Shown here in pieces: positions 24,949 through 32,832 of a stretch of DNA of 64,000 nt. Position numbers and translations under genes: made by a program. Every line of letters begins with the position of its first letter. Position 1 is the first letter of the stretch. The stretch is from Amycolatopsis thermoflava N1165 (GTDB taxonomy: Bacteria > Actinomycetota > Actinomycetes > Mycobacteriales > Pseudonocardiaceae). The notes under the pieces are model-generated. The model was not told the DNA's origin. It saw nothing but the letters and a program-made list of their open reading frames with translations, and made no database searches. The stretch spans positions 2,283,731 to 2,347,730 of the forward strand of contig NZ_KI421511.1 in assembly GCF_000473265.1 (NCBI RefSeq), read 5' to 3'.

Positions 24949-25362
24949 ATGAGCCACCCGGCGCGCAACTCCACCGGTGCCGTGAGCACGGCCGTTCGCA
25001 GCGGGGCCCGTGTCCCCGCGCAACGGGCCGCGCCCGGAGCCCTGCGGCTGCAGGTGTTCTGGCCCCTGCCGGGGATCGCCGTGCTGAAGGTCGCCGGCGA
25101 CATCGACGTGGCCACCGCCGCCCCGCTCGACCGCGCGCTGGACGAACTGACCGCGCACCGGCCGCGCGTCGTGGTGGTCGACCTCGGCGGGGTGGACTTC
25201 CTCGGCTCCGCCGGCCTGGCCGCGCTCGCCCAGGCGAGTGAACACGCCGATATCCGCGTGGTGGCCCCGACGCGGCAGACCGCCCGGCCGCTGGCGATCA
25301 CCGGTCTGGACCAGCGGCTGCCGGTCTACACCACTCGCGACGAGGCGCTCACCGGCTGCTGA
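24949..25362 (+). CDS. STAS-domain anti-sigma factor antagonist
   Basis: This 137-residue protein has a short basic N-terminus then a STAS domain: LKVAGDIDVATAAPLDRALDE, VVVDLGGVDFLGSAGLAALA with the phospho-acceptor serine in FLGSAGL. It is a paralogue of the STAS gene at 14206. A GGGGAGGAGAG ribosome site precedes the ATG, and a TACCCT -10 box lies at 24899-24904. Its 3' end overlaps the convergent HATPase-like gene by 14 bases, so the two are probably a partner pair read from opposite strands. Confidence 0.9.
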   Translation: MSHPARNSTGAVSTAVRSGARVPAQRAAPGALRLQVFWPLPGIAVLKVAGDIDVATAAPLDRALDELTAHRPRVVVVDLGGVDFLGSAGLAALAQASEHADIRVVAPTRQTARPLAITGLDQRLPVYTTRDEALTGC

Positions 25363-25735
25363 ACCGCGTGCGGGCGCGCAGTTCGCGCTCGGCCCACAGC
25401 ACTCCGCGCGGCCCGGTGCCCCACCGGGTGCTGATCGCGTCGAGCACCCCGGTGCCGATGCCCGGCTCCGGCGCCCCGCCCACACCGTCGACCTCCACCC
25501 GCAGCACGTCCCCGGCGCGGCTCAGCCGGACCTCGAACGGTGGGAACCCGGTGGCGCACGCCGACGCGGCCAGCTCGTCGACGAGGAGCACCACGTCGAT
25601 CACGACCGGCGACAGGCAGTCCGCGAGCATCGCGCGCACTCGCCTGCGCAGCGGCGCCAGCCCCTCCGGGCCGTCGAGGCGCACCGCCGTGACCGGCGTG
25701 CGCTCGTCCAGTGAGTCGGTCAAGGACCCGGACAC
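25349..25735 (-). CDS. Degenerate HATPase-like anti-sigma protein (RsbW-like)
   Basis: The 128-residue protein has the layout of small actinobacterial anti-sigma HATPases (PLRRRVRAMLADCLSPVVID, then LLVDELAASACATG, then LRVEVDGVGG). The N-box that should read ExxxNA has serine where asparagine binds magnesium, and the later G-box (DxGxG) is weak, so ATP binding is doubtful. It may be a non-catalytic binding partner. Convergent overlap with the STAS gene supports a regulatory link. The start at 25735 (GTG) is uncertain; the gene could begin a few codons later. Confidence 0.65.
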   Translation of the reverse strand: MSGSLTDSLDERTPVTAVRLDGPEGLAPLRRRVRAMLADCLSPVVIDVVLLVDELAASACATGFPPFEVRLSRAGDVLRVEVDGVGGAPEPGIGTGVLDAISTRWGTGPRGVLWAERELRARTRFSSR

Positions 25736-25888
25736 CTCCGCTGTCTCGTCAACGGCCGCCGTCGCTACCCACGCGCGGATTCATCAAACCTTGGACGAAT
25801 GAAATCACGCGGCAGGGCCGCGCGCACCACACGGACGGGCGCACTCGGCCACCCGGTCGGCGGATCGGGGCTCTACGAACGGTGGGTG

Positions 25889-27910
25889 TCAGGCCGGCGC
25901 GGGCGGCTCCGGGTCGGGCGGTCCGAGGGCGTCGTCGATGGCCTGTTCCACGATCGTGTCCATGGTGCCGAGGTAGGTCGCGCCGACATGGTTGTCGTCG
26001 AGGTAGACCAGCACGTTGCCGATCACCGGCGGGCAGACGGCCTCGTCGCAGTAGTAGTCGCTGAAGTCCAGGAACGACACGTTCGGGGGAACGTCGTCCA
26101 GGAACAGCCAGGGCGGCTCGTCGGCGTAGAAGTCGGCGCGCGGCGGGTTGCACTCGGGGGCGTCCGCGCCGCGCAGCTCCACGCACTCCGACGGCGCGTA
26201 GTCGTAGCGCGGGTTGTCCCGCACCGCGAGCACCGGGATCCCGGCGGCCTCGATCTTCCGCCACTGCGCGACGAACCCGGGCGGCGTCCACTCGGTCAGG
26301 CCGGCCCGCACGTCCCGGGTGGCGGTGGTGAACACGGCGTCCGGCCGCAGGTCCAGGATCTCGTCGGCGGCCGCGGCGTTCCACTCCCGGCAGGCCTGGT
26401 CGTCCGGGTCGATCTCGGACTCGGTGGAGAACGGGCACCCGCCCCGCGACATCACCACCAGCTGCCAGTTCCGCCGCTGCGCCACCGGCTCCAGCGCCGC
26501 GATGAACTGGGTGGGGTGCGAGTCACCGACGATGACCAGGGTCTTCTCCGGCGGGCCGTCCGGCGTCGTGGCACACACCAGCAGTTCGCTGCCGCGCGGC
26601 GATTCGGTGCAGTCGTCGATCCAGGCCCAGTCGCCGGGCAGCTCGACCGGCGACGGCACCGGCGCGACGTCGGCGGCGCCGCGGTAGACGAACCCGGGCG
26701 TGCGGGCCAGCGCGCCGGGGTGGTCCAGGCCACCGGCGGCGGGCGTCCCGGACCGGGCGAGCCCGGCGATCTGCCAGGCGCCCGCGGCGGCCAGCACGGG
26801 GATCATCGCCAGCACGGCGAACCGGTAGGCGCCGCGGACGGCCAGCTGCGACCGGCGCACCGGCGTCTCGACCAGGTGGTGGGTCGCCACCGCGAGCGCG
26901 AGCGACAGAGCGATGACGAACGCGCCGCCGAGCAGGCCGACCTCGGTCCGCCCGCGGTACACCAGGTAGAGCACCAGCACCGGCCAGTGCCACAGGTAGA
27001 GCGGGAAGCTGAGCCTGCCGAGCCAGGTCAGCGGGCGGGCCGTCAGCAGCCGGTCCGCGCCGGCGGGGCTGCCGGTGGCGCCGGCGAGCAGCACGAACGC
27101 CGCCGAGGCGACCGGCCACAGCGCGGCGAAGCCCGGGAACACGGTGCCGACCTGCAGCACGAGCCCGCAGGCGACGAGCCCGGCGACACCGAGCCAGCCG
27201 AGCGCGATCCGCAGCGCGCGGGGCAGCGTGACCGCGTCGATGACCAGCGCGAGCAGCCCGCCGAGCGCGAACTCCCAGATCCTGGTGAGCGCGGAGAAGT
27301 AGGCCAGCGGCTGGTTCGCCGCGGTCAGCCACACCGAGTACGCCAGCGACGCGGCGGTCAGGACCAGCAGCGTGCCGGTCAGGGCGGTGCGCAGGCGTCC
27401 CCGCGCGGCGTAGGCGAGCGCGGCCACCAGCAGCGGCCACATGAGGTAGAACTGGCCCTGGATGGACAGCGACCAGAAGTGCTGCACCACGCTGGCGTCG
27501 CTGTGCCGGGCGAAGTAGTCGGCCGAGTTCGCGGCGAGCTGCCAGTTCTCCAGGTACAGCGTGGCGGCGACGACCTCGCGGACGGTGGCGAACCAGCGGG
27601 CCTGCGGCAGCACCAGCGCGGCGGCGGCGATCACCACGAGCAGCACGGTGAGCGCGGCCGGGAACAGCCGCGTGATCGTGCGGCCCCACAGCGCGCGGAC
27701 GTCGATGCGGCCGCGCTGCCCGGCGCGGAACAGCTGGCCGGTGATCAGGAAGCCGGTCAGGAAGAAGAACACGTCGACGCCGCCGGAGATCCGGCCCAGC
27801 CACACGTGGTAGACGACCACGAGGACGCAGGCGAGCGCGCGCAGGCCTTCGATCTCGGGGCGATACCGCTTCTCGGGGACGGACCGGGTGCGCGGGTGGG
27901 GCGGGGTCAT
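25889..27910 (-). CDS. OafA/YrhL-type acyltransferase with C-terminal SGNH domain
   Basis: This 673-residue protein has an N-terminal acyltransferase-3 domain with about ten to eleven membrane helices (opening YRPEIEGLRALACVLVVVYH, catalytic histidine in VYHVW) and a C-terminal extracytoplasmic SGNH hydrolase domain with the serine block VGDSHPTQF and the late DDNHVGATYL block. Such fusions O-acetylate cell-surface polysaccharides or peptidoglycan. The ATG at 27910 follows GAGGAAAGG; a GTG two codons upstream is less likely. It stands alone. Confidence 0.93.
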   Translation of the reverse strand: MTPPHPRTRSVPEKRYRPEIEGLRALACVLVVVYHVWLGRISGGVDVFFFLTGFLITGQLFRAGQRGRIDVRALWGRTITRLFPAALTVLLVVIAAAALVLPQARWFATVREVVAATLYLENWQLAANSADYFARHSDASVVQHFWSLSIQGQFYLMWPLLVAALAYAARGRLRTALTGTLLVLTAASLAYSVWLTAANQPLAYFSALTRIWEFALGGLLALVIDAVTLPRALRIALGWLGVAGLVACGLVLQVGTVFPGFAALWPVASAAFVLLAGATGSPAGADRLLTARPLTWLGRLSFPLYLWHWPVLVLYLVYRGRTEVGLLGGAFVIALSLALAVATHHLVETPVRRSQLAVRGAYRFAVLAMIPVLAAAGAWQIAGLARSGTPAAGGLDHPGALARTPGFVYRGAADVAPVPSPVELPGDWAWIDDCTESPRGSELLVCATTPDGPPEKTLVIVGDSHPTQFIAALEPVAQRRNWQLVVMSRGGCPFSTESEIDPDDQACREWNAAAADEILDLRPDAVFTTATRDVRAGLTEWTPPGFVAQWRKIEAAGIPVLAVRDNPRYDYAPSECVELRGADAPECNPPRADFYADEPPWLFLDDVPPNVSFLDFSDYYCDEAVCPPVIGNVLVYLDDNHVGATYLGTMDTIVEQAIDDALGPPDPEPPAPA

Positions 27911-27990
27911 CGGCACCTTTCCTCACTCGGCGTCCCGGGCGAGACCGAGGTTACCCATGGCCGTTCCCGGCTCCGGCTAGGGTCGGCAGG

Positions 27991-28566
27991 ATGCGGACCG
28001 ACGTGATCGAGACCTTCCCGCGGGTGGCCGTGCCGCTGGACGGGCGGCGCGCGGCGGCGGTCGCGATCGTCGTGTCGGGCGAGGAACCGGTGATCTGGCT
28101 GACGCGGCGCGCGACCGGGATGCGCGCCCACCCCGGCCAGTTCGCGCTGCCGGGCGGCCGGGTCGACCCGGGCGAGGACGCGATCGGCGCGGCGCTGCGG
28201 GAGCTGGAGGAGGAACTCGGCGTCACCGCGACCCGCGCGGCCTGCGTGGGCCTGCTCGACGACTACCCGACCCGCTCGGGTTACGTGATCACGCCGGTGG
28301 TCGTGCGGCTGTCCGGCGAGGTGCCGCTGCGGCCGAACCCGGACGAGGTGGCGCACGTGCACGTGATCCCCGTGCCGGACCTCGCGGTCGAGCCGCGGTT
28401 CCTGACGATCCCCGAGTCGGACCGGCCGGTGATCCAGCTTCCGCTGGCCGGGCACCTCGTGCACGCCCCAACGGCCGCGGTGCTCTACCAGTTCCGGGAG
28501 GCCGCGCTGCACGGCCGCACCACGCGCGTCGCCCACTTCGAGCAACCCGTGTTCGCCTGGCGGTGA
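27991..28566 (+). CDS. Nudix hydrolase, CoA-pyrophosphatase-like
   Basis: The 191-residue protein has an intact Nudix box GGRVDPGEDAIGAALRELEEE followed by LGV, preceded by LTRRATGMRAHPGQFALP, the motif of the CoA-pyrophosphatase (NudL) group. It would cleave a nucleoside diphosphate derivative, plausibly CoA, using Mg or Mn held by the REx2EE glutamates. The ATG lies seven bases after TAGGGT (27978-27983), indicating a leaderless transcript. The next gene is 57 bases downstream on the same strand. Confidence 0.9.
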   Translation: MRTDVIETFPRVAVPLDGRRAAAVAIVVSGEEPVIWLTRRATGMRAHPGQFALPGGRVDPGEDAIGAALRELEEELGVTATRAACVGLLDDYPTRSGYVITPVVVRLSGEVPLRPNPDEVAHVHVIPVPDLAVEPRFLTIPESDRPVIQLPLAGHLVHAPTAAVLYQFREAALHGRTTRVAHFEQPVFAWR

Positions 28567-28623
28567 CGTCCCGTTTCCGCGCGCCGCGGCCGGGTACGCC
28601 GCGGGGGACGGAGGGAGATCGAC

Positions 28624-29592
28624 GTGCGGATCGGGTACAAGCTGGCCGCCGAGGCGTTCGGGCCCAAGGAGCTGGTCCGGCAGGCGGTGGCCGCGGAGCA
28701 GGCGGGCTTCGACTTCGTGGAGATCAGCGACCACTTCCACCCGTGGCTGGACAACCAGGGGCACTCGCCGTTCGCGTGGACGGTGCTGGGCACGATCGCG
28801 GCGAAGACCGAGCGGATCGGCCTGGCCACCGGGGTGACCTGCCCGACGGTGCGCTACCACCCGGCGATCATCGCGCAGGCCGCGGCGACGCTCGCGCTGG
28901 TGTCCGACGGCCGGTTCACGCTCGGCGTCGGCGCCGGCGAGCGGCTCAACGAGCACGTGGTGGGACCGGGTTTCCCGGAAACGGTGCCCGGGCGCCACGA
29001 GCGGCTGCGGGAGGCGCTGGAGATCATCCGGCTGCTGTGGCGCGGCGGCTACCAGTCCTACGAGGGCAAGCACCTCACGCTGGCCGACGCGCGGGTGTTC
29101 GACCTGCCGGACGACCTGCCGCCGATCGCGGTCGCCGCGAGCGGCAAGGCGTCGGCCGAGCTGGCGGGCGAGCTGGGTGACGGGCTGTTCGCGACCGAGC
29201 CGAAGGCGCACGTCGTCTCGCACTACACCGCGGCGGGCGGCGACGGCCCGCGGTACGCGGAGGTGCCGATGGCGTGGGCGGAGGACCCGCACCCGGCCGC
29301 GCAAGCGGCGCTGGAGACGTCGCGGTGGGCGCTGACCGGGTGGAAGGTGATGAGCGAGCTGCCGAACCCGGTGAACTTCGCGGCCGCCTCGGCGACCGTG
29401 CGCGAGGAGGACGTGCTGGGCAAGTTCGCGTGCGGTTCCGACGTGGACCGGTACGTGGAGGTGGCGCAGCCGTTCGCCGACGCCGGGTTCGACCACCTGG
29501 TGATGCAGAACGCGGGGCCCGATCCGGACGGGTTCCTGGAGTTCTTCCAGCGTGAGCTGGGCAAGCGGATCCGGTCGCTGGCGCCGGGTTGA
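28624..29592 (+). CDS. F420-dependent luciferase-like oxidoreductase
   Basis: This 322-residue protein has the LLM TIM-barrel pattern of the F420-dependent glucose-6-phosphate-dehydrogenase-like group: QAGFDFVEISDHFHPWLDNQ, IGLATGVTCPTVRYHPAIIA and LGVGAGERLNEHVVG. It uses deazaflavin F420 as hydride carrier; the substrate is unknown. The GTG at 28624 has GGAGGGAG before it. It ends at a strong hairpin shared with the convergent small gene. Confidence 0.92.
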   Translation: MRIGYKLAAEAFGPKELVRQAVAAEQAGFDFVEISDHFHPWLDNQGHSPFAWTVLGTIAAKTERIGLATGVTCPTVRYHPAIIAQAAATLALVSDGRFTLGVGAGERLNEHVVGPGFPETVPGRHERLREALEIIRLLWRGGYQSYEGKHLTLADARVFDLPDDLPPIAVAASGKASAELAGELGDGLFATEPKAHVVSHYTAAGGDGPRYAEVPMAWAEDPHPAAQAALETSRWALTGWKVMSELPNPVNFAAASATVREEDVLGKFACGSDVDRYVEVAQPFADAGFDHLVMQNAGPDPDGFLEFFQRELGKRIRSLAPG

Positions 29593-29598
29593 CCGGCG

Positions 29599-29628
29599 TC
29601 CGGTGGGGGCTGCTCGGCCCCCACCGGA
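29599..29628. terminator. Bidirectional hairpin terminator
   Basis: TCCGGTGGGGGC (29599-29610) pairs perfectly with GCCCCCACCGGA (29617-29628) over a six-base loop, between the F420 enzyme gene and the convergent small gene. Confidence 0.8.
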
Positions 29629-29634
29629 TGTGCC

Positions 29635-29811
29635 TCAGTTCCGGTTCGCGGGCTCCACGACGCTCACCGGGCCCGGCGCCTCGGCGCCTGCCTCGCGGAC
29701 CTGCCACTTGTCCAGCCCGCCGCCGAGCCGGTCGGCGTAGTGCTCCGCCGCGGCCTGGGTCGGGAACCGGATCTCCTGTGCGCGTGACACGTGCGTGATC
29801 TTGTAGGCCAT
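29635..29811 (-). CDS. Small conserved-type protein of unknown function, 58 aa
   Basis: The ATG at 29811 has GGGGAG eight bases upstream and opens a 58-residue frame beginning MAYKITHVSRAQEIRFPT. The predicted fold is a short beta-strand pair and one helix (TQAAAEHYADRLGG), with an acidic/proline tail. I do not recognise a family. The ribosome site, codon use and terminator placement support it as a real gene. Confidence 0.65.
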   Translation of the reverse strand: MAYKITHVSRAQEIRFPTQAAAEHYADRLGGGLDKWQVREAGAEAPGPVSVVEPANRN

Positions 29812-29958
29812 CGCTACTCCCCTGCCCCTGTCGTCCTGGTGCGGCCCGTCACTCCCCGACCGGCCGCGTCGAACACTAGAACACCTGTTCGAGTGCGCGC
29901 AAGCCGACACGCCGGGGAGCGGGCCGGAAAATTCGATCGTCCATTGCGGACAGTGGCA

Positions 29959-30972
29959 TCAGCGGAATAGTGGCTGGCCAACGGCATCGCGCCCGGCGAA
30001 CTCCCGCAGAGACTCACCCGTGGGGGTCATCACCCTGGCGGTGAGGGCGTCGCGGTAGTGCCGCTCGAGGGCCAGCTCCTTGCGCGCCGCGGCGAAGCCG
30101 CACAGCCGGAGCAGCCGGTCGCCGACCTCGGTGGCGGTCTCCGCCCCGGCGAGCCTCGCCTGCGCCGCGCGCACCCGCGCGTCCGCCCGGCCCCCGGCGA
30201 CCGCCGCGACGGTGTCGTCGCAGAACACGCGCAACAGGTCCGTCCTGGCCCGCAGCGCGGCGAACTCCCGGCGCTCCGCCACGCGCCCGGCGGTGTCGGC
30301 GAGCATCGCCTCGGTCAGGCCGAGCGAGAACACGGCGCCGAGCGCGAGGAAAACCGGGAGCGCGTGGTCCAGGCCCTCGGCTGCCACGGCGTCGGCGGGG
30401 ACCTCGACGCGGTCCGCGGTCACCGGCGTGGCCGCGCAGCCCCGCAGGCCGAGACCGTCGAACGGGGCGCTGACCCGCAGGCCCGGCGCGTCGCCGGCGA
30501 CCAGCGCGGCTGCCGAGCCGCAGCACCACACGTAGCTGTCCGCCTCGCCCGCCGCCGTGACCCAGCTCCTGGCCCCGTCCAGCACGACGCTGCCGTCGGT
30601 GGTCGTCAGCGCGCACCGGTCGCCTGGCTCGCCGAGCGCGAGCGTCGCGAGGTGTTCGCCGCGGGCGATGGCGCCACGCACCGACGGCGGGCCGTGCGCC
30701 TCCACGACGGCCGTGGCCGCGTAGTGCGTCAGCAGGACCATGGCGGTCGAGCCGCATACGCCGGCCAGCCGCTCGACCACACGCGCGGTCTCCGCGAGAC
30801 CCGCTCCCCCGCCGCCGACCGCGGTCGCGCTGGCCAGTCCCAGCAGCCCGATCTCGCCGAGCGCGGTCACCCCGGACCGCGGGAACCGCCCGGCGCGGTC
30901 CACCTGGTCGGCCTGCGGGGCGATCGTGGACTCGATGACCGAGCCGAGCAGGACGGTGTGGTCGAGCGCCAC
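29959..30972 (-). CDS. Acyl-CoA dehydrogenase-like flavoprotein
   Basis: This 337-residue protein has the ACAD order: helical N-domain (GEIGLLGLASATAVGGGGAG), a middle beta-domain with a substrate-loop-like DGARSWVTAAGEADSYVW, and a C-terminal helical bundle. It is about 40 residues shorter than standard enzymes, and I do not find the glutamate base in the usual position with confidence, so the activity could be that of a dibenzothiophene-monooxygenase-like or thioester-independent relative. The GTG at 30972 is chosen because sequence upstream loses family resemblance; AGGTGG lies near it. The neighbour is a phosphoribosyltransferase fusion 80 bases upstream. Confidence 0.78.
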   Translation of the reverse strand: MALDHTVLLGSVIESTIAPQADQVDRAGRFPRSGVTALGEIGLLGLASATAVGGGGAGLAETARVVERLAGVCGSTAMVLLTHYAATAVVEAHGPPSVRGAIARGEHLATLALGEPGDRCALTTTDGSVVLDGARSWVTAAGEADSYVWCCGSAAALVAGDAPGLRVSAPFDGLGLRGCAATPVTADRVEVPADAVAAEGLDHALPVFLALGAVFSLGLTEAMLADTAGRVAERREFAALRARTDLLRVFCDDTVAAVAGGRADARVRAAQARLAGAETATEVGDRLLRLCGFAAARKELALERHYRDALTARVMTPTGESLREFAGRDAVGQPLFR

Positions 30973-31052
30973 CGGCCACCACCTAGCGTGCGGAATCGGG
31001 AACAGCGCGTTACTACCCGCTCGGCCGGGCCGGAAACGCCGCGCGTGGACCG

Positions 31053-32345
31053 TCAGCCGCCGTCGACGGTGACCGGCGTGAGGTGCCGCCGGAACCAGTC
31101 CGTGGCCAGGGTGGCGGCCTCCTCCAGGGCGCCGGGCTCCTCGAACAGGTGCGTGGCGCCGGGCACGACCGCGAGGTGCGCCTCGCCGCGGAGCTGGGCG
31201 CGCGCCTTCCGGTGCAGCTCCAGCACGCCGGTGTCGAAGGCGCCCGCGATGAGCATGGTCGGGGTCCGGACCCAGCCGAGCCGCTTCGCGGCGAGGTCGG
31301 GCCGCCCGCCACGCGCGACGACCGCCGTCACCTCGACCCGGTAGTCGGTGGCCGCCAGCAGCGCCGCCGCGGCGCCGGTGCCCGTGCCGAAGTAGCCGAC
31401 CGGCAGCCCGGTCCGCGCGCGCACCCATCGCGTCACCTCCACCAGCCTGCTGGCCAGCAGCTCGACGGCGAACACCCGCGCGCGGTCCGACTCCTCGCTC
31501 GGGGTCAGCAGGTCGACCAGCAGGGTCGCGATCCCCGCGCGGTGCAGGCGTTCCGCGGCCGTGCGCGCCCGCGGGCTGTACCGGCCGCTGCCGCTGCCGT
31601 GCGCGAACACGACGATCCCGGCCGCCCGCTCCGGCACCGTCAGCCGTCCGCCGAGCGGCACCGCCCCGACGAAGACCGTGACCTCCTCGTCGCCCGTCAC
31701 CGGATCCGGTTCCCCGGTTTCGCCTGCCAGCAGCCGCGCGACCTCCTCGTCCGGGGTCTGCGTGAAGTCCTCGTACCACTGCCCCACCGCGGTGAACGCC
31801 GCCGGGCACTCCAGGCACACCACGTCGTCGGCGTCCTCGCGCAGGGCCTCCACCGCCTGCCGGGCCCCGACCGGCACCGCGACCACGACCCACGCCGCGC
31901 CCGCCGCCCGCGCGGCCGACACCGCGACCCGCGCGGTCGAGCCGGTGGCCACCCCGTCGTCGACGACGATCGCGGTGCGGCCCGCCAACGGTGTCCGCGT
32001 CCGCCCGGAGCGGAAGCGGGCGGCGCGGCGGTCCAGTTCGGACCGTTCCGCGGCCTCGACCGCGGCCAGTTCCGCCTCGCTGATCCCGAACCGCCCCAGC
32101 AGCACGGGATTCACCAGGCGCAGCCCGCCCTCGCCGATCGCGCCCAGCGCCAGCTCCGGCTGGAACGGCAGGCCGAGCTTGCGGACCAGGAGCACGTCGA
32201 GCGGCGCGCCGAGCGCCCGCGCCACCTCCGCCGCGACCGGCACACCCCCGCGCGGGAGCCCGAGCACCACCACGTCACTGCCTCGCCACCGGACCAGCCG
32301 CGCCCCGAGGCGACGACCGGCGTCCCTCCGGTCGGTGAACGGCAT
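31053..32345 (-). CDS. Phosphoribosyltransferase fused to a dienelactone-hydrolase-like domain
   Basis: This 430-residue protein joins an N-terminal type I PRTase domain (about residues 1-210, PRPP loop VVDDGVATGSTA, preceded by RKLGLPFQPELALGAIGEGG) to a C-terminal alpha/beta hydrolase domain (VVFAHGSGSGRYSPR, VGYFGTGTGAAAALLAA, VPGATHLFEEPGALEEA). In the elbow the nucleophile position reads GTGTG, with threonine where serine or cysteine is expected, so the hydrolase half may be inactive or use another residue. Similar fusions occur in mycobacteria (Rv0571c, in the dormancy regulon). The ATG at 32345 has GGAGGAGG upstream. Confidence 0.88.
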   Translation of the reverse strand: MPFTDRRDAGRRLGARLVRWRGSDVVVLGLPRGGVPVAAEVARALGAPLDVLLVRKLGLPFQPELALGAIGEGGLRLVNPVLLGRFGISEAELAAVEAAERSELDRRAARFRSGRTRTPLAGRTAIVVDDGVATGSTARVAVSAARAAGAAWVVVAVPVGARQAVEALREDADDVVCLECPAAFTAVGQWYEDFTQTPDEEVARLLAGETGEPDPVTGDEEVTVFVGAVPLGGRLTVPERAAGIVVFAHGSGSGRYSPRARTAAERLHRAGIATLLVDLLTPSEESDRARVFAVELLASRLVEVTRWVRARTGLPVGYFGTGTGAAAALLAATDYRVEVTAVVARGGRPDLAAKRLGWVRTPTMLIAGAFDTGVLELHRKARAQLRGEAHLAVVPGATHLFEEPGALEEAATLATDWFRRHLTPVTVDGG

Positions 32346-32832
32346 CGGAGCACCTCCTCCGCGAAGTTCTCCGGCGACCGTAGCGGCGGCACCGCCCCAC
32401 GGCGAGAGTCCTAGGGCCTCACTGAGCCGAACGGCGGTGCACGAAGCGGCCGGGCACGTTCCGTGGTGAGCCGGTGGGCTCCCGCCGGGCCCTGTGCAGC
32501 GGACTGCTCGCGCCGGTAGCCACGCGGCGCCCGGCCGGGCGCAACGGCGGTGCGCGGCACCCTTCCAGCGGCGACCGTCCGCGGTCCAGCGGACCCGCGC
32601 GGGTAGCCACGCGGCGCTCCACCGGGCGCCATGCCGGTGCGGGGCGGAAGGGGCAGATCCGGCAGCCATGCCCCACCGGTCGCCGCGCCGCGCGAATGCC
32701 CCGGACCGGTGGCACCATCGAGCAGCCCGCCGCAGACGACCGTCCGCGATCCCGCTGAGCAGCCGTCCTGAGGTGCTCGCGGCGAAATCCGCTCCACGAT
32801 CATCCACGGGGGGCCGCGGTTACAGTTGTGGT
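32346..32832. other. 487-bp non-coding interval with a degenerate 40-bp direct repeat
   Basis: The interval separates the divergent fusion gene and carboxylesterase. Within it, 32515-32554 and 32602-32641 match at 34 of 40 positions (87-bp period). Open frames through it lack start sites and family resemblance. The right edge holds a TACAGT -10 box (32821-32826) for the leaderless esterase start. I see no RNA gene. Confidence 0.5.

Noticed and set aside
32375-32425. GAGTCCTAGGGCCTC sequence upstream of the phosphoribosyltransferase fusion, like a DosR half-site
   Set aside because: The half-sites are in the wrong order for the GGGAC...GTCCC DosR box, and the position is about 65 bases upstream without other support.
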